Assembly (NCBI GenBank): GCA_037953625.1
Contig: CM075650.1
Location: forward strand, 19,163,501-19,227,500
Direction of reading: 5' to 3'
DNA from: Crotalaria pallida
Taxonomy: Eukaryota > Streptophyta > Magnoliopsida > Fabales > Fabaceae
DNA length: 64,000 nucleotides
Position numbers and translations under genes: made by a program. Numbering within the stretch: the first letter of the stretch is position 1; every line of letters begins with the position of its first letter. The notes beneath the pieces were generated by a model that had not been told where the DNA came from, made no database searches, and worked only from the letters and a program-made list of their open reading frames with translations. Below, piece after piece: positions 42,370 through 54,600 of the stretch.

Positions 42370-45300
42370 TTGTTTTGTAGGTCATGCCGGAGGACAGGAA
42401 TCTCTAAACACATGACTGGAGACAAATCCAAATTCTCATATCTCACTCCCAAGGACCAAGGACACGTGACCTTCGGTGACAACAACAAAGGAAGGATACT
42501 TGGCATTGGTAAAGTAGGTACTCCTCCTAACCCTTGTATTGAAAATGTGCTACATGTTGAGGGTTTAAAGCATAATTTGTTAAGTATTAGTCAATTATGT
42601 GATAAGGGCAATATGGTTATATTTGATTCTGAAAATTGTATTGTCGAGGGAAAAGTTGATAATCTTATTACGCTTATTGCTCGCAGGGTAAACAATATTT
42701 ATTTAATTGACCTCAACTCAATTCCCTCAAATGATGCTAAATGCTTATTAAGTAAAGAGGATGAATCTTAGCTATGGCATCGTAGAATAGGTCACATCCA
42801 CATGAACCATTTAAATAAATTATCTTTTAAAAACTTAGTAGTTGGTTTGCCAAAGCAAAAATTTTCTATTTTTGAAAAATGTGATCCTTGTTCAAAATCA
42901 AAACTCACAAGGGCATCTTTTCCTCCTAAAAATATTGTTTCAACTCAAAGGCCCTTGAAACTTTTACATGTGGATCTTTTTGGACCATGTCAAACAAAAA
43001 TCTTTGGTGGCAACTATTACTGTTTGGTAATTGTGGATGACTATTCTAGGTATACATGGACTTTGTTTATTTCTCATAAAAATGATGCATTTCATGAATT
43101 TAAAAAGCTAGCAAAGGTTGTTCAAAACCAAATGAAGTTGAGCATTGCATCCATTAAGACTGATCATGGTGGTGAATTTGAAAATCGATTTTTCGAAAGT
43201 TTTGCGAAAAACATGGAATTAAGCATTATTTTTCAGCTCCAAGAACTCCAGAGCAGAATGGGGTTGTGGAGAGGAAAAATAAATCTTTAAAAGAACTTTC
43301 TCGAACCATGCTTAATGACATGAATTTACCGACATATTTTTGCACTGATGCTGTGAATTCTGCTTGCTATGTTATGAACCGTGTTTTAATTCGGCCCATT
43401 TTAAAGAAAACCCCCTATGAGTTGTTTAAGGGGAGAAAGCCAAACATATCCCATTCGAGAGTCTTTTGATGTAAATGTTTTGTGCATAATAATGGTAGAG
43501 GAAATCTAGGGAATTTTGATGCTAGAGCTGATGAGGGTGTATTTCTTGGTTATTATGTGACAAGTAAAGCTTATAGAATTTACAACAAATCTCGTAATAC
43601 AATAGAAGAATCTATTCATATAATATTTGATGAATCCGATACCAGAAAGCTGGGAAAGGTATTTGTTAATGACATTGCAGGTATTCTTGACAACTTATAC
43701 CTTGATGAGGATGATGAACCTGTCGTGAAAGAGAAGCTGGAATCCCAAAGCAATGAAAAGTCAAATGAAAAAAATGACGATGAAACTCAAAGAGATTCCT
43801 CTGAACTTTATTCAGACTTGCCGAAGGAATGGAGAACATCACGACACCATCCAATCGATCAAGTAATAGGTGACATATCCAAAGGTGTAATTACTCGTAA
43901 TTCTCTTAGTAATTTGTGTAATCATATGGCTTGTTTCTCAAGTGGAGCCTAAGGATATTTCTGAGGCTTCAATTGATGAACATTGGTTGCTGGCTATGCA
44001 AGAAGAATTAAACCAATTCGAAAGAAACCAGGTTTGGGAACTTGTTCCTAGGCCTGATTCTCATCAAATTATTGGAACAAAATGGATTTTTAAAAACAAA
44101 CTTGATGAGGCTGGTATAATTATTCGAAACAAATCTAGATTGGTTGCACAAGGCTACTACCAACAAGAGGGGATAGATTATGATGAAACTTTTGTCCCTA
44201 TTGTTAGGTTGGAAGCAATTAGATTACTTTTAGCCTTTGCATGCGCTTTAAACTTTAAATTATATCAAATGGACGTAAAGAGTGCCTTACTAAATGGTTT
44301 TATAAATGAAGAAGTGTATGTTAGTCAACCTCCTGGTATTGAAAATTTTGAACATCCTGATTATGTTTTTAAATTGAAAAAGGCTCTTTATGATCTCAAA
44401 CAAGCTCCTAGAGCATGGTATGAGCGATTGAGAAAATTTTTACTAGAAATAGAAAAGGATTTTGAAAGGGGGAAGTTTGACAACACACTTTTCATTAAAA
44501 AGAAAGGAAAAGACATTCTTTTAGTTCAAATATATGTTGATGACATTATATTCGGTGCTACTAATGAAATCCTTTGCAAGGAATTTTCTAGTATAATGCA
44601 TGAAGAGTTCGAGATGTCTATGATGGGCGAACTGAATTTCTTCCTTGGATTACAAATTAAACAAGCAAAATATGGGATCTTTATTAGTCAAACAAAATAC
44701 TGCAAGGAATTATTGAAAAGATTCGGCATGGACAAGGCCAAAGCAGTAGCAACACCAATGAGCACATCATGCTATCTAGATAAAGATGAAGGAGGTAAAC
44801 CAATTGAAATCACAAAATATAGAGGTATGATCGGTTCACTCCTTTACTTAACAGCAAGTAGGCCAGATATCATGTTTAGTGTCTGCATGTGTGCATGTTT
44901 TCAAGCGAATCCAAAAGAAACGCACCTAGTTGCTGTCAAAAGGATAATGAAATATTTATCTGGCACAACTTATATGGGTTTATGGTATCCCAAAGGTTCC
45001 ACTTGTAACCTTGTTGGGTATTCCGATTCTGATTTTGCTGGGTGTAAAATAGATAGGAAAAGCACGAACGACACTTGTCATCTTTTAGGCAGATCTTTAG
45101 TGTCATGGGCTAGTAAGAAACAATCTAGTGTAACCCTATCTACAGCTGAGGCTGAATATGTCACTGCGGGTAGCTGTTGTGCACAAATCTTATGGTTAAA
45201 ACAGCAACTCTAGACTTTGGTGTAAGTCTAGATCACATTCCCATCAAATGTGATAACACTAATGCAATTAATATAACCAAAAATCCAGTGCAACACTCAC

Positions 45301-45491
45301 GCACAAAGCACATAGAGATTCGTCATCATTTTATTCGGGATCATATAGCTAAAGGTGACTGTGCGATTGAGTGTGTGGATACCACTAAACAGTTAGCTGA
45401 TATCTTCACGAAACCGCTTCCGAAAGAAAGCTTCTTTTATATTCGTGGAGAACTTGGCTTAGCTGGCGCATCTCTTGTAGGTCATGCATAA
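42370..45491 (+). pseudogene. pol: Pol of Sirevirus E3, multiply broken
   Basis: Order protease-integrase-RT-RNase H as in E2. The protease has lost the segment with its catalytic DSG; the reading goes straight to SKHMTGDKS. Further lesions: TAG at 42769-42771 (W in E2), a frameshift between about 43200 and 43265 near the integrase glutamate motif, TGA at 43467-43469 (G in E2), a frameshift near 43945, and a frameshift near 45205 in RNase H. Still readable: KTDHGGEFEN, YQMDVKSALLNG, YVDDIIFGATN, SDSDFAGCKIDRKS and ADIFTKPLP. Not functional. Confidence 0.92.
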
Positions 45492-45823
45492 TTATTCCCT
45501 TGTTATTATTAATGTATTTATTCAGTGTTTCAGGGGGATTAGTATGCGTACATCTTTTCCTCTATTTTTGATGTTGACAAAAGGGGGAGAAGAATTCTGA
45601 GCTTCATTGAATATATTATTTATACTAACCATCTATGCTGGGGATATTATGATGATTATGTTGAGGGATAGAGAGTTTATCATGTTTTATTCGATTATCA
45701 AGTTTATTCCTTGTTAATTTAGATTTCCTATGTTACTATTGGATTATATTGTGCTATATTTGCTTGCTTAACGTCTGTGATGCAGAAACTCAGAAAAGGG
45801 TTTGTCATCATAAAAAAGGGGAG
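45492..45823 (+). mobile_element. E3 3' internal region with two polypurine tracts
   Basis: ACAAAAGGGGGAGAAG near 45574 and AAAAAAGGGGAG at 45811-45823 next to the LTR. There is no envelope-position ORF, unlike E2. Confidence 0.85.
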
Positions 45824-47377
45824 TGTTGGAAATCAAGCTTGCCTTAAAGGACGTAATGAGTTATGCTAGAAGATTTTGTAGAAGATAGTTTTGTTGATAA
45901 CAAACAAATTCCAAGTTTCAAGCTCAAGGCTCAAGCTCTCAAGTTCCAAGTTTAGTATAGCATTGCCCATAGGAAATTTGTAAGGTAATGAAGAATTTTT
46001 ATTACAAGTGTTTATGGCCAAATTGTTTGTTCAATTCTAAGGAGAAGAAAAGAACCTTGTTTGAAAAATATTTTAACTTTAATTTTCAGTTTAAAATGTT
46101 TTTGAAAACCTTGGTTACACGCTCAATCTTAGAAAATTATTTTTATGAAAATTGACAGAGATAATTGATTACATTTCTTGGATAATCGATTACTGTCATT
46201 CTGAGTTGTGACCTAGGAATTTTAATTAAAATCTAATCGATTACATTTTTAAATAATCGATTACCTTCCTCACAGAATGTAAATAATCGATTACCTTGTT
46301 TTAATAATAGATTACTTTCTTAAAAATGAATTTCACTATTTTTCACAGATTGTAGATAATCGATTACCTTTTCTCAAGTAATCGATTACCTCAACTTTTA
46401 TTGAAATCCATGTCAGAATCAATCTCAAATGTTTCCATATTTGTTTTTATATAATTGATTTTGATTTATTTTCAAAATTTGAAATTGATTTTGTTTTTGA
46501 AATAATTCCTTATTTGTTTTAAGAATCAAATCTTTGATCTATTTTCTAAATCTTTTTATTTTGATTTTGAATGCAAATCATATCCTATTTTAATTTTATT
46601 CTGAAATCTATTTTATTTAGTTTTGATTTTAAAATTAATTCTATGATATTCTATTTTATTCTTTAAATCTGTTTTTTTTATTTAATAATATTTCAAACAC
46701 CTTTTATTTATTGGAATTTAAAAAGTTGTTGTTGACTAATCTAATCTCAATTCTTTTCTGATCAACACATTTTTTCTTCTTCTTCTTCTCCAAGAACACG
46801 TTATTGATTGTTGATATTATTTTGGCCTCAACACTTGTGATCTAAATCCTTCATTATCAGTAGAGCATTCTTGTTGTATTTGTGTTATCAAGAACACATC
46901 AAATTTGTATCACTCACATCATATCATATTCGACCATAGTGATTAGGGAGTGGATCTCCTAGTTGAACGTGTGGCACGTTCATAGGGTGAGGAACCCTTG
47001 TGTGATTTGAGGTCCCTAGCGAACAGAGGTTCCTAGTAGTGTGCGGGGCACTCTCGTTGTAATTGAGTGTGACTCAATTCAAAGTTTATAAAAGGCTCAA
47101 GCGGGTCGCTTAGGGACTGGACGTAGGTCTTTCGCTGGAAAGACTGAACCAGTATAAAAATTGGTTTGCATGTTCCTCTTCCCTATTTCTTTTATTTTTC
47201 CGCAATTTTATTGTTTAAATCGTTTCCGTACAACTCTATTTAATTATTTTCTATCGATTCGCCTTCACGTTCAAATTTCTAATCTCTCCACAAAAACAAT
47301 TTTTTAAACATTCGAATAATTTTCAATTAATAAAACTCGATTCACCCCCCTATCGAGGTTTGAGGCCGATCCTAACA
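45824..47377 (+). mobile_element. E3 3' LTR (1554 bp, complete)
   Basis: TGTTGGAAATC to CCTAACA. It serves as the uninterrupted reference that resolves both insertions in the 5' LTR. ATCGAT boxes between about 46160 and 46390; inverted repeat GTCTTTC 47127-47133 / GAAAGAC 47138-47144. TSD CTCCT follows. Confidence 0.95.
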
Positions 47378-47382
47378 CTCCT

Positions 47383-47750
47383 CAGAGTCCACCTGAACCA
47401 CTGGAGGCACACGCTCCGGTGATGGTGCAAATCTCACAGTTCGAGATGGACCCGGACGAGAAGGATCCTCAGGTGCAACTGTCTCCTAAGGAGTGCGAGC
47501 GGGAGCAGCTGATCTAAAACGAAAATGTGAACGACGACGTGCAGGCTAGGGTGGTGGAGTACCATGGCGATAAGTAAAAGCAGGAGGTATATGCTGAGCA
47601 TATATCATATGTATGTGGAACCGACGAGGACGCATATAGGCCAAGGGGTTTGGGTGGCGAAAGATCAGTTACACCTCCCCCTCGAAGGTGGTTCTACGCT
47701 CCTCATACTCCCACGTCCCTCTCACGGGACGCATCTCCAGGCAAGCCAGG
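47383..47750 (-). pseudogene. Unrecognised coding-like sequence interrupted by E3
   Basis: Minus-strand reading includes RHPNPLAYMRPRRFHIHMIY, AQHIPPAFTYRHGTPPP, ARRRSHFRFRSAAPARTP, ETVAPEDPSRPGPSRTVRF and APSPERVPPVVQVDSEE, then joins 20848-20793 in frame across the E3 site. Pro/Arg-rich with an acidic tail. Two in-frame stops (one TAG between ARTP and ETVAP, probably once CAG) show it is dead. I do not recognise the family; it could be part of another transposon. The plus frame at 47564-47779 is its shadow. Confidence 0.5.
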
Positions 47751-48019
47751 CATCAAGACATCACCTAACAAACAATTAGGGTAAAAGGAGTAAGAGAGTG
47801 TCATTCACGTACAAATGAATAATTAAATGGACTAAGAATAAACAAACACAATTAGTCACGTAGCAATTAAAGTCACGTAACCATATAAGCAAACTCAAAT
47901 AATCAATCAATAATTATCAAACAATAATGTATGTTTTCTAATGCATGTGCAATGCAATGTGATGCGAATGCTCAATGCAATCTCCTATGTGATATTCTAC
48001 GAATATCATGCACTTTAGC

Positions 48020-48156
48020 AATTTATGTTTTATCGAAAACGAACCAAACGATTCAATTTACGTTTTAACGAAAACGTTCAAACGATCCAATTTACGTTTT
48101 AACGAAAACGTACCAAAACGCTTCATGTACGTTTGACGACAACGTACAAACGATAC
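48020..48156. repeat. ~35-bp minisatellite, four units with an ACGTTTT palindrome
   Basis: Unit starts near 48020, 48055, 48089 and 48125. Each unit contains ACGTTTTAACGAAAACGT or a degraded form, an 18-bp near-palindrome, followed by CAAACGAT. About 130 bp downstream CTCATGTGTAAATTA repeats three times (48200-48293). Confidence 0.8.
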
Positions 48157-48342
48157 TAAATAGGAAAAGCAAATGAGAGTAAACGTCTTTCCGCCAAGTA
48201 TACAATTACAACTCATGTGTAAATTACAACTCATGTGTAAATTATCCAGTTTAGCACCAAGTATACAATTAAAACTCATGTGTAAATTACAACGTCTTTC
48301 ATTTATTATTTTCACTTTAATTTGGGACAAAAAATTTTGCAT

Positions 48343-48529
48343 TTTTTTTTTTGTTGCCCACCGGTTCCCTAGGTACTACCTAAGTACATCCGGCTCTGAC
48401 CCGGGTTGCATGCCCGGCTATGACAGGGTAGTCTCCCAACCTGAATTTTCCGCATTCACAAGGAATCGAACTCGAGACCTTGCTTAAGCGAGACCGAACC
48501 ACTTACCACTCGTCCCAACCCATGTTGGT
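48343..48529 (-). mobile_element. tRNA-derived SINE (minus strand)
   Basis: On the minus strand: an A-box-like GACGAGTGGTAAGTGG, a B-box-like GAGTTCGATTCC about 40 bp later, a ~120-bp unrelated body and a terminal A tract (plus-strand T run at 48343-48351). Flanked by AATTTTGCAT (48333-48342) and AATTTTCCAT (48530-48539), a 10-bp target duplication with one mismatch. Confidence 0.8.
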
Positions 48530-48539
48530 AATTTTCCAT

Positions 48540-49400
48540 TTTTTTAACAAAGATAATGGGACGAAGATAGTAAGGGTGGGTGTTCGCGGTCCGGTTCGAT
48601 TCGATTTTGAGACAAAAAGCCATTCGATCTGATCATAAAATATACATGCGGTTCAGTTTGGTGGCTTAGTACAATTAAATCATCAAATCCAATACCATCC
48701 AATCCAAAAAAAAACACGCAGTTCGGATTTGGTTCGGTCTGGTTTTAATCTAATTAAAACTTTTATGTAATTTTTATAAAATTTAATTATTTGGTCATAA
48801 ACATATATTTTTTTTGCAACAACTCCCGAACATATATACATAAAAGTAACAATAATTATTGTTGGAATTCCAAATTAGTACAAACTGAGATATTATTGTC
48901 TATATGTACAGTGTGTGCGTGAATATTAAGTTTAATCTAGTGTGTTTTATGTGTGTATATTTATAACTAACGGTCTAATTCGGTCCGAATCAGTTTTTAG
49001 AACCAAAACCAAAAACTGAAATGAACTAATCGATTTTTCAATAATAAGTCCAAAAACATCCAAACACATTCGATTTGTTTTTATTTTTCAATTTTTCGAT
49101 TTTTTTGGATCAGTTTACAATTTTTCTTTGGATCGGTTTGGATTGAAATTCCTAAAAAATAGTACAATTTTATCTTCTTAAAATTTTTTAAAAAGTTCAT
49201 AAATACTTAATAAATAAACAATACAAGATTAAAGTACGTATTTAATAAAAAAATAAATAGCACATAAAAATGTAAAATACTTTATTGAAATATCATTGAA
49301 ATTTTCTAAAAAATAACGTAAAGCATAAAAACCGGAGTGAGTATTTTTTTTTTTAAAGAAAAATCTAAACAATGAGATGTTTGACTAACTAATTCAACAG
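48540..49400. other. Intergenic stretch with GGTTCGG-type repeats
   Basis: GGTCCGGTTCGATTCGATTT at 48588 and weak inverse or similar runs (TTTTTCGATTTTTTTGGATC, GGATCGGTTTGGATTG) at 49090-49150 may be the ends of a decayed DNA element. No frame of interest. Confidence 0.3.
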
Positions 49401-49638
49401 GAGATAAGGAACGTGGCCACGTAAGGTATACGGTTCTTGTACTCAGATGTCATTATCCCATTTTCTTCCTTCTTAGCCGTACATTATCTCATTGACTGTG
49501 AAAGATCGATTTTTCTTTTAAAAGGATTGTTAGATCGTATTGACTAATTCCCTTCTATACTTAGTTTTATTTTTTATCGCTCCTCCTGTACTTATTATAA
49601 ATTGTTGGAAGTATTCTAAGATTCTTTTGAATAAGTTA

Positions 49639-49916
49639 CTCCTTCCGTTCATAAATATAAAGCAATATAAAGCTTCTGTGAGGGATTTCACGTTCATTAA
49701 TAAAGTGGAATAATTTAGTTTATTGTATTGGAAATGTGAACTTTTGATATGTAATTTCAAAATTACCTTATTAATATTATTGGGAATTTAAAAAGTGTTA
49801 AATAAATAGGGATATTTGTGGAAAAAAATAATTAATGATCATTGAAAATTGGTATGAAACTTTATAAATAAGGACAAAATAAAAGTGTCAAAAGAACTTT
49901 ATATTTGAGACGGAGA
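49639..49916. mobile_element. Stowaway-like MITE, decayed
   Basis: CTCCTTCCGTTCATAAATAT at the left is mirrored by ATATTTGAGACGGAG at the right end. ~280 bp, no coding capacity. The 76-codon minus frame here is a shadow. Confidence 0.55.
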
Positions 49917-49929
49917 TAATAATTTTAAG

Positions 49930-50360
49930 TACTGGTATTAATTACGTATTTTGTTTTTTATTTATACTTATTGAATACTTTGATTATTTCGAGGTTTTAG
50001 TCTGATTAACGTGAAACCAATTAAATAAATCAATAATATGATTAAATTAAATGATTATTGGTTTCAATCCTGTTAATTATGATACTAGAGTAGTCTGATA
50101 TTAAATGAGGATACACTTGTAATATTATAACATTTGTTTAAAAAAATTAATTAATTTTATTTATATTTGTGATTTGGTTAAGACTTAAAAGTGACTTGTA
50201 GTAAAGATCAATGTTATTTTAATGAAAGTGAAACCTAGCTATTATTAGATTGTGCAAAACTATACATCACTCACAATTAATATAATCTATAATCCTAATG
50301 ATTGAAATGTTTCTCCCTTTGTTTGTTTCATATGTATTGTAGTGTATTTTAAAGTTGAGA
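49930..50360. other. AT-rich intergenic, nothing recognised
   Basis: No frame, repeat or motif worth calling. Confidence 0.5.
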
Positions 50361-50370
50361 TTAATAGATA

Positions 50371-50525
50371 TGCATTGACAGTAGTGTAAAGGTTTAGACT
50401 TTAGACCATCGATCTATTATTCACCATTCATTTGTATTACTATATATAATCTAAAAGTCAGCAATCATAAATGGATGAATGGTGGATGATGTATTGATGA
50501 TGTAAAAAATATTTGCACTGTCGGT
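50371..50525. mobile_element. Small hairpin MITE, related to 14610-14745
   Basis: TGCATTGACAGTAGTGTAAA at the left and TTTGCACTGTCGGTGCA at the right form imperfect TIRs around a core with CATTTGTATTA and AATCATAAA. Confidence 0.55.
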
Positions 50526-51092
50526 GCATTCTCTATTCTCTCTTTAGAGTTATGTATAAAAATTAAAAAAATGGTAATAAAATGATCTAAGAATTTAGAA
50601 TATTTTCACAATAGTAATAAATATTAAAGAAAAAAGAGAAAATTGGAGGTAAAAAAATTGTAATAAATAAAAATATAATTGAGAAAAACAATGTTAATTA
50701 TACATTAAGTATGTAAATTAACGATATATATTGAATAAGAGGAAAAAAAACATAGAAAACAATATATACATATAAAACAAAGAGAGGAGTTAGATAAGAT
50801 GTATATGTACCTTGATTAGCATATTGCGTTGCATTTTTTTTTAAAATCATTTCTAAATAATATTTTTTTTTAGTCATACATTTCCTGCGCGGTAGATAAT
50901 AATTTTGCCTGAAAATACATAGAATAGGAGTATAATAGGATTAACTCTCTGCTCACGATTTCTTTATCATACATAAGACTCAAAATTCAAATCTTTATTT
51001 AAAGGAAAATGTACATGTAGCTTTCCACCAAAAAAAAAAAGAAAATGTACATGTAGCATGTGAACCAATCGTACATCCATTAATTTAAAATA

Positions 51093-51374
51093 GAGTGAAG
51101 TACCACTTTAATCCTTAATTTTTTTTAGATGAAACACTTTAGTCCCTCAAAATATGGAAATTCACTTTTAGTCCCTGAAAATTTTTTATGAGACACTTAA
51201 GTGCCTGAAAAAAATTTTATGGGATAAGTCCGCAATTATGACAGTTGGTGAAGTGAACTAAGGGACTAGAGTGTCCCATAAAAAATCTTGAAGGATTAAA
51301 AGTGAATTTCCACATTTTGAAGGACTAAAGTGTCTCATCTAAAAAACACGAGAGACCAAAGTGGTACTTCGCTC
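51093..51374. mobile_element. MULE-like MITE with 9-bp TSD
   Basis: Starts GAGTGAAGTACCACTTT and ends AAAGTGGTACTTCGCTC, with inverted repeats of about 130 bp meeting near the middle. Perfect 9-bp duplication TTTAAAATA at 51084-51092 and 51375-51383. It lies only ~80 bp upstream of the TATA box of the LRR gene, so it may have altered that promoter. Confidence 0.9.
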
Positions 51375-51450
51375 TTTAAAATAATATTAAAACTGTACTA
51401 TACCAACTAATGTAAGAAATCTCCTAATCCAGTCTTGCATTCTAAGTATT

Positions 51451-51458
51451 TATATAAA
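51451..51458 (+). promoter_or_regulatory. TATA box of the PIRL gene
   Basis: TATATAAA 158 bp upstream of the ATG, leaving a 5' leader of roughly 120 bp. Confidence 0.6.
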
Positions 51459-51608
51459 GGAATTGTTGTGCAAGTACAAAGTAAGAATTTACACATACAT
51501 ACATACTATCCCTTCATAATTTATAATCTGTTCATCAATCTTCCCATTCTCTTTTTCAATTTCCAGGGTTGAATTTTGTTTGCAACTTGTTTTGAATTTG
51601 CAAATATC

Positions 51609-54600
51609 ATGTATGAACTACAACAAGTTCATCGTCAGCGTCAGCAGCAGATGATGAAGACGGATAAGAGGAGGAAGAAGGAGAAGAACAAAGCCATGGA
51701 GGATGGAAGGCTTCAAAAACTGGACTTTAGTAACATGTCCTTGGAGTCTCTTCCCAAATCTTCTATTGATTTAGCTACTATTTGCAACTTGGACCTGTCT
51801 AATAACAATCTCCAGGTACGAGTACACAAGCTAAGATTGTTTAAACTCTCACGTTTAGAATCTTAGTTTTTTATATAAAAAAAAAAAAGGAAAAGAAAAG
51901 AAAAGAAAAGAGTTCATTATCATGTAATCTTCCTCAATGCCTACATCATCTATCTATATATCGATTTAGTCAAAATGCATCTTTTTCTCATAATTGGTGG
52001 ATAATTGGATTGAATTACCTACGTGTTGCAATGTATTATGTATACACACCTCGGTTCTATTTATAAATTTTTTTGGGTTTTTATTTTGGTCCTACACTTC
52101 TACTTGTAAGATTCTATTTCAATTTTCAATAGCATTTATTTACTTATTTTCACAAATACCCTTAAATCAAATTTCCATATTTCTAATTCTACTAATAAAT
52201 TTAACTACCTTCCATGATGAAAGTAAAAAATCCCAAAAAAATCTTGCATATTAATCCGAAGGGAGTATAAAGCTTACTTTACATTTTAGTACTATTTTCA
52301 TATTTTTGAATCATGAAACAAAATATAGCAAGTGATCAATTAAAATTAATATAATGGCCCGCACCAAATATTGAGTTGATTATATGTATATACATACAAA
52401 TATATATATATATATATATACACTATGTTATATTTTTATTTGTTTTGTTACCATTAGTGTTTAATGATTTGGGTATGACTTTAAATTATAGTATTTAGGT
52501 CCAAAAGTATGTTGTTCAATAATATTTTTTAATATATAAATTCTTACTAATTTACAAGTCTAACTTAACATTTGAATTTACTAATGTTCTTGGAATTTAC
52601 ATGAAGCTTTGAATTTGACAACCTTGTCCTGATAAATATATACTATATTTTCATTATGTTGTCAGAACATTCCAGAGTCCTTGACGGCGAGATTACTGAA
52701 CTTGATGGTTTTGGACGTGCACTCGAACCTGCTAAGGTCCCTCCCAAATTCCATTGGCTGCCTCTCCAAGCTCAAGGCTTTGAATATCTCTGGCAACTTT
52801 ATCGAATCACTCCCCAAAACCATAGAGAATTGCAGGTTCACTTTCACTATACTCTTTCTAATTTCCTAGTGACTAAAAAATGGTGAAACGAATGTTCCTT
52901 GATGGTAAATAAATTAAATCCGGTCGAAGTATTTGGCATATCAAGTTTTTGATTTAGATAAATGATATAAAATATGAATATAAATTTGACTTGAAATGGA
53001 AATTGAAAATTAAGCAAACAATGCACACTAATAAATTGAATGATCCAAATGATCACTTGCTCAAAAAGTTGAAGAGACATCATGCGATGAATACAAAGAA
53101 ACATAACTTAATACTTTATTGAAAAGAAAATATTACATAAAAGAATTAGGGAGATAGAAGACTTTCGTTTTATTTATTAGAAAAATGAATAGTACTGATG
53201 AAGCACAACCATGCTCACCAATATATAAATGTATAGGATCCGTTCCTGATGTTTTTTGTGCCCGGTGCGAAATAAATAAATAATGGAGAGTTGGAGACTT
53301 GTAATTGAGTAAAAATTTCTAACTGTGTAAAATTAAACACCAAAGATAGATAAAAATACTTATTTAGTTTTGTTTAATTTAAATTTCAAAAAATATTTTG
53401 AATATTTTCTCAAAAGATAAAAAATTTCTCAAAATACCACTAATGCAAGTCTATACTGTCATATAACAAAGTTATAGTTTTCAATTCAAAGTAATATAAC
53501 AATAAAACTTAGGCTAAAATCACTGAATGGATCCATATCGACTAAATTTATGCAGTAAAAAATTGTACTTATTGACAGTATTTAAAATTTTAGAATGATA
53601 TAAAATGAATGTCATTTGGATTTTAGATTGCATCATTGATATAACACAAGTCTATGGCTATGTTAGTAAGTTATAACCAAGCATTCCAACATTAAATAAG
53701 GTCCATATTAATGTTTCTATGTGCTATAAACAAAGACGTTAATATTTGTTTGTTTTACTAGAAATGGGTATGGTAATGTGTCAAGTTTCGGATAGGTTCA
53801 CCAATCTCAATTCTACATTCATTAAGAGTGAGACGGATTTGGGTACCGGTTTAAAGAGAGCGGATATAAAAAAGTGAAACTCAAACCCATTTCTATAATT
53901 CTATCCAATTCGGGAAAATCAATGAATAACTCGTCTAATTAATTTTTATTATTTTTTAAATTATCTTTCATCATAATAAATACAAATCATTTATGAAATA
54001 CATACATAATAATTCAAATAATATATAATAATAAACATTAAAAATTTAAAAGATATTTAAAAATTTAAGAATTAAATTATAATTTTAGCTTAATATGTTA
54101 GTTTAAATTCGTCATTTAACTATTATTAAAAGTGATTAGTGTGAGAACTAATTAAATTATAAACTTTTTTTAAAACTATTTTCACAACTCATTAAGTGAA
54201 ATTAACCAAATTTCAATATGCTCCTCCCTGATTGGACAAAAATAAAGTAAGCAGCAACAAATAAATCATTAAACACTTGTAACTAATTAATGATAGGGAA
54301 TCATCTTAAAGATGTATATATATATCATATATGCCTTATTAACATGCATCTCTACTAAACATTTTGACCCATCAGAGCCTTAGAAGAACTGAATTGCAAC
54401 TTCAACAAGTTGAGCAAGCTGCCTGACACAATAGGGTTTGAGCTCATAAACCTCCAGAAGCTTTCAGTCAACTCCAACCAGCTTGTGTTTCTTCCTAGTT
54501 CCACCTCTCATCTCACCTCTCTAAAGATTCTCGACGCACGGTTGAACTGCCTCAGGTCTCTCCCTGATGACCTTGAGAACCTCATCAACCTTGAGACCTT

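Larger units (their letters stand above)
20849..47377 (+). mobile_element. Sirevirus E3 (full span with nested insertions)
   Basis: Outer element of the nest. It starts TGTTGGAAATC at 20849, ends CCTAACA at 47377, and has a perfect 5-bp duplication CTCCT at 20844-20848 and 47378-47382. The 5' LTR is broken into 20849-20978, 37323-38225 and 40042-40604 by two later insertions. The 3' LTR is whole at 45824-47377. The internal part carries gag and pol, both with many lesions, and no envelope-position ORF. The LTR copies differ far more than those of E1 or E2, so E3 is the oldest of the three. Confidence 0.93.

Noticed and set aside
48343..48529. Functional tRNA gene
   Set aside because: A and B box-like motifs are present but no tRNA fold, and an A tail with target duplication marks it as a SINE.
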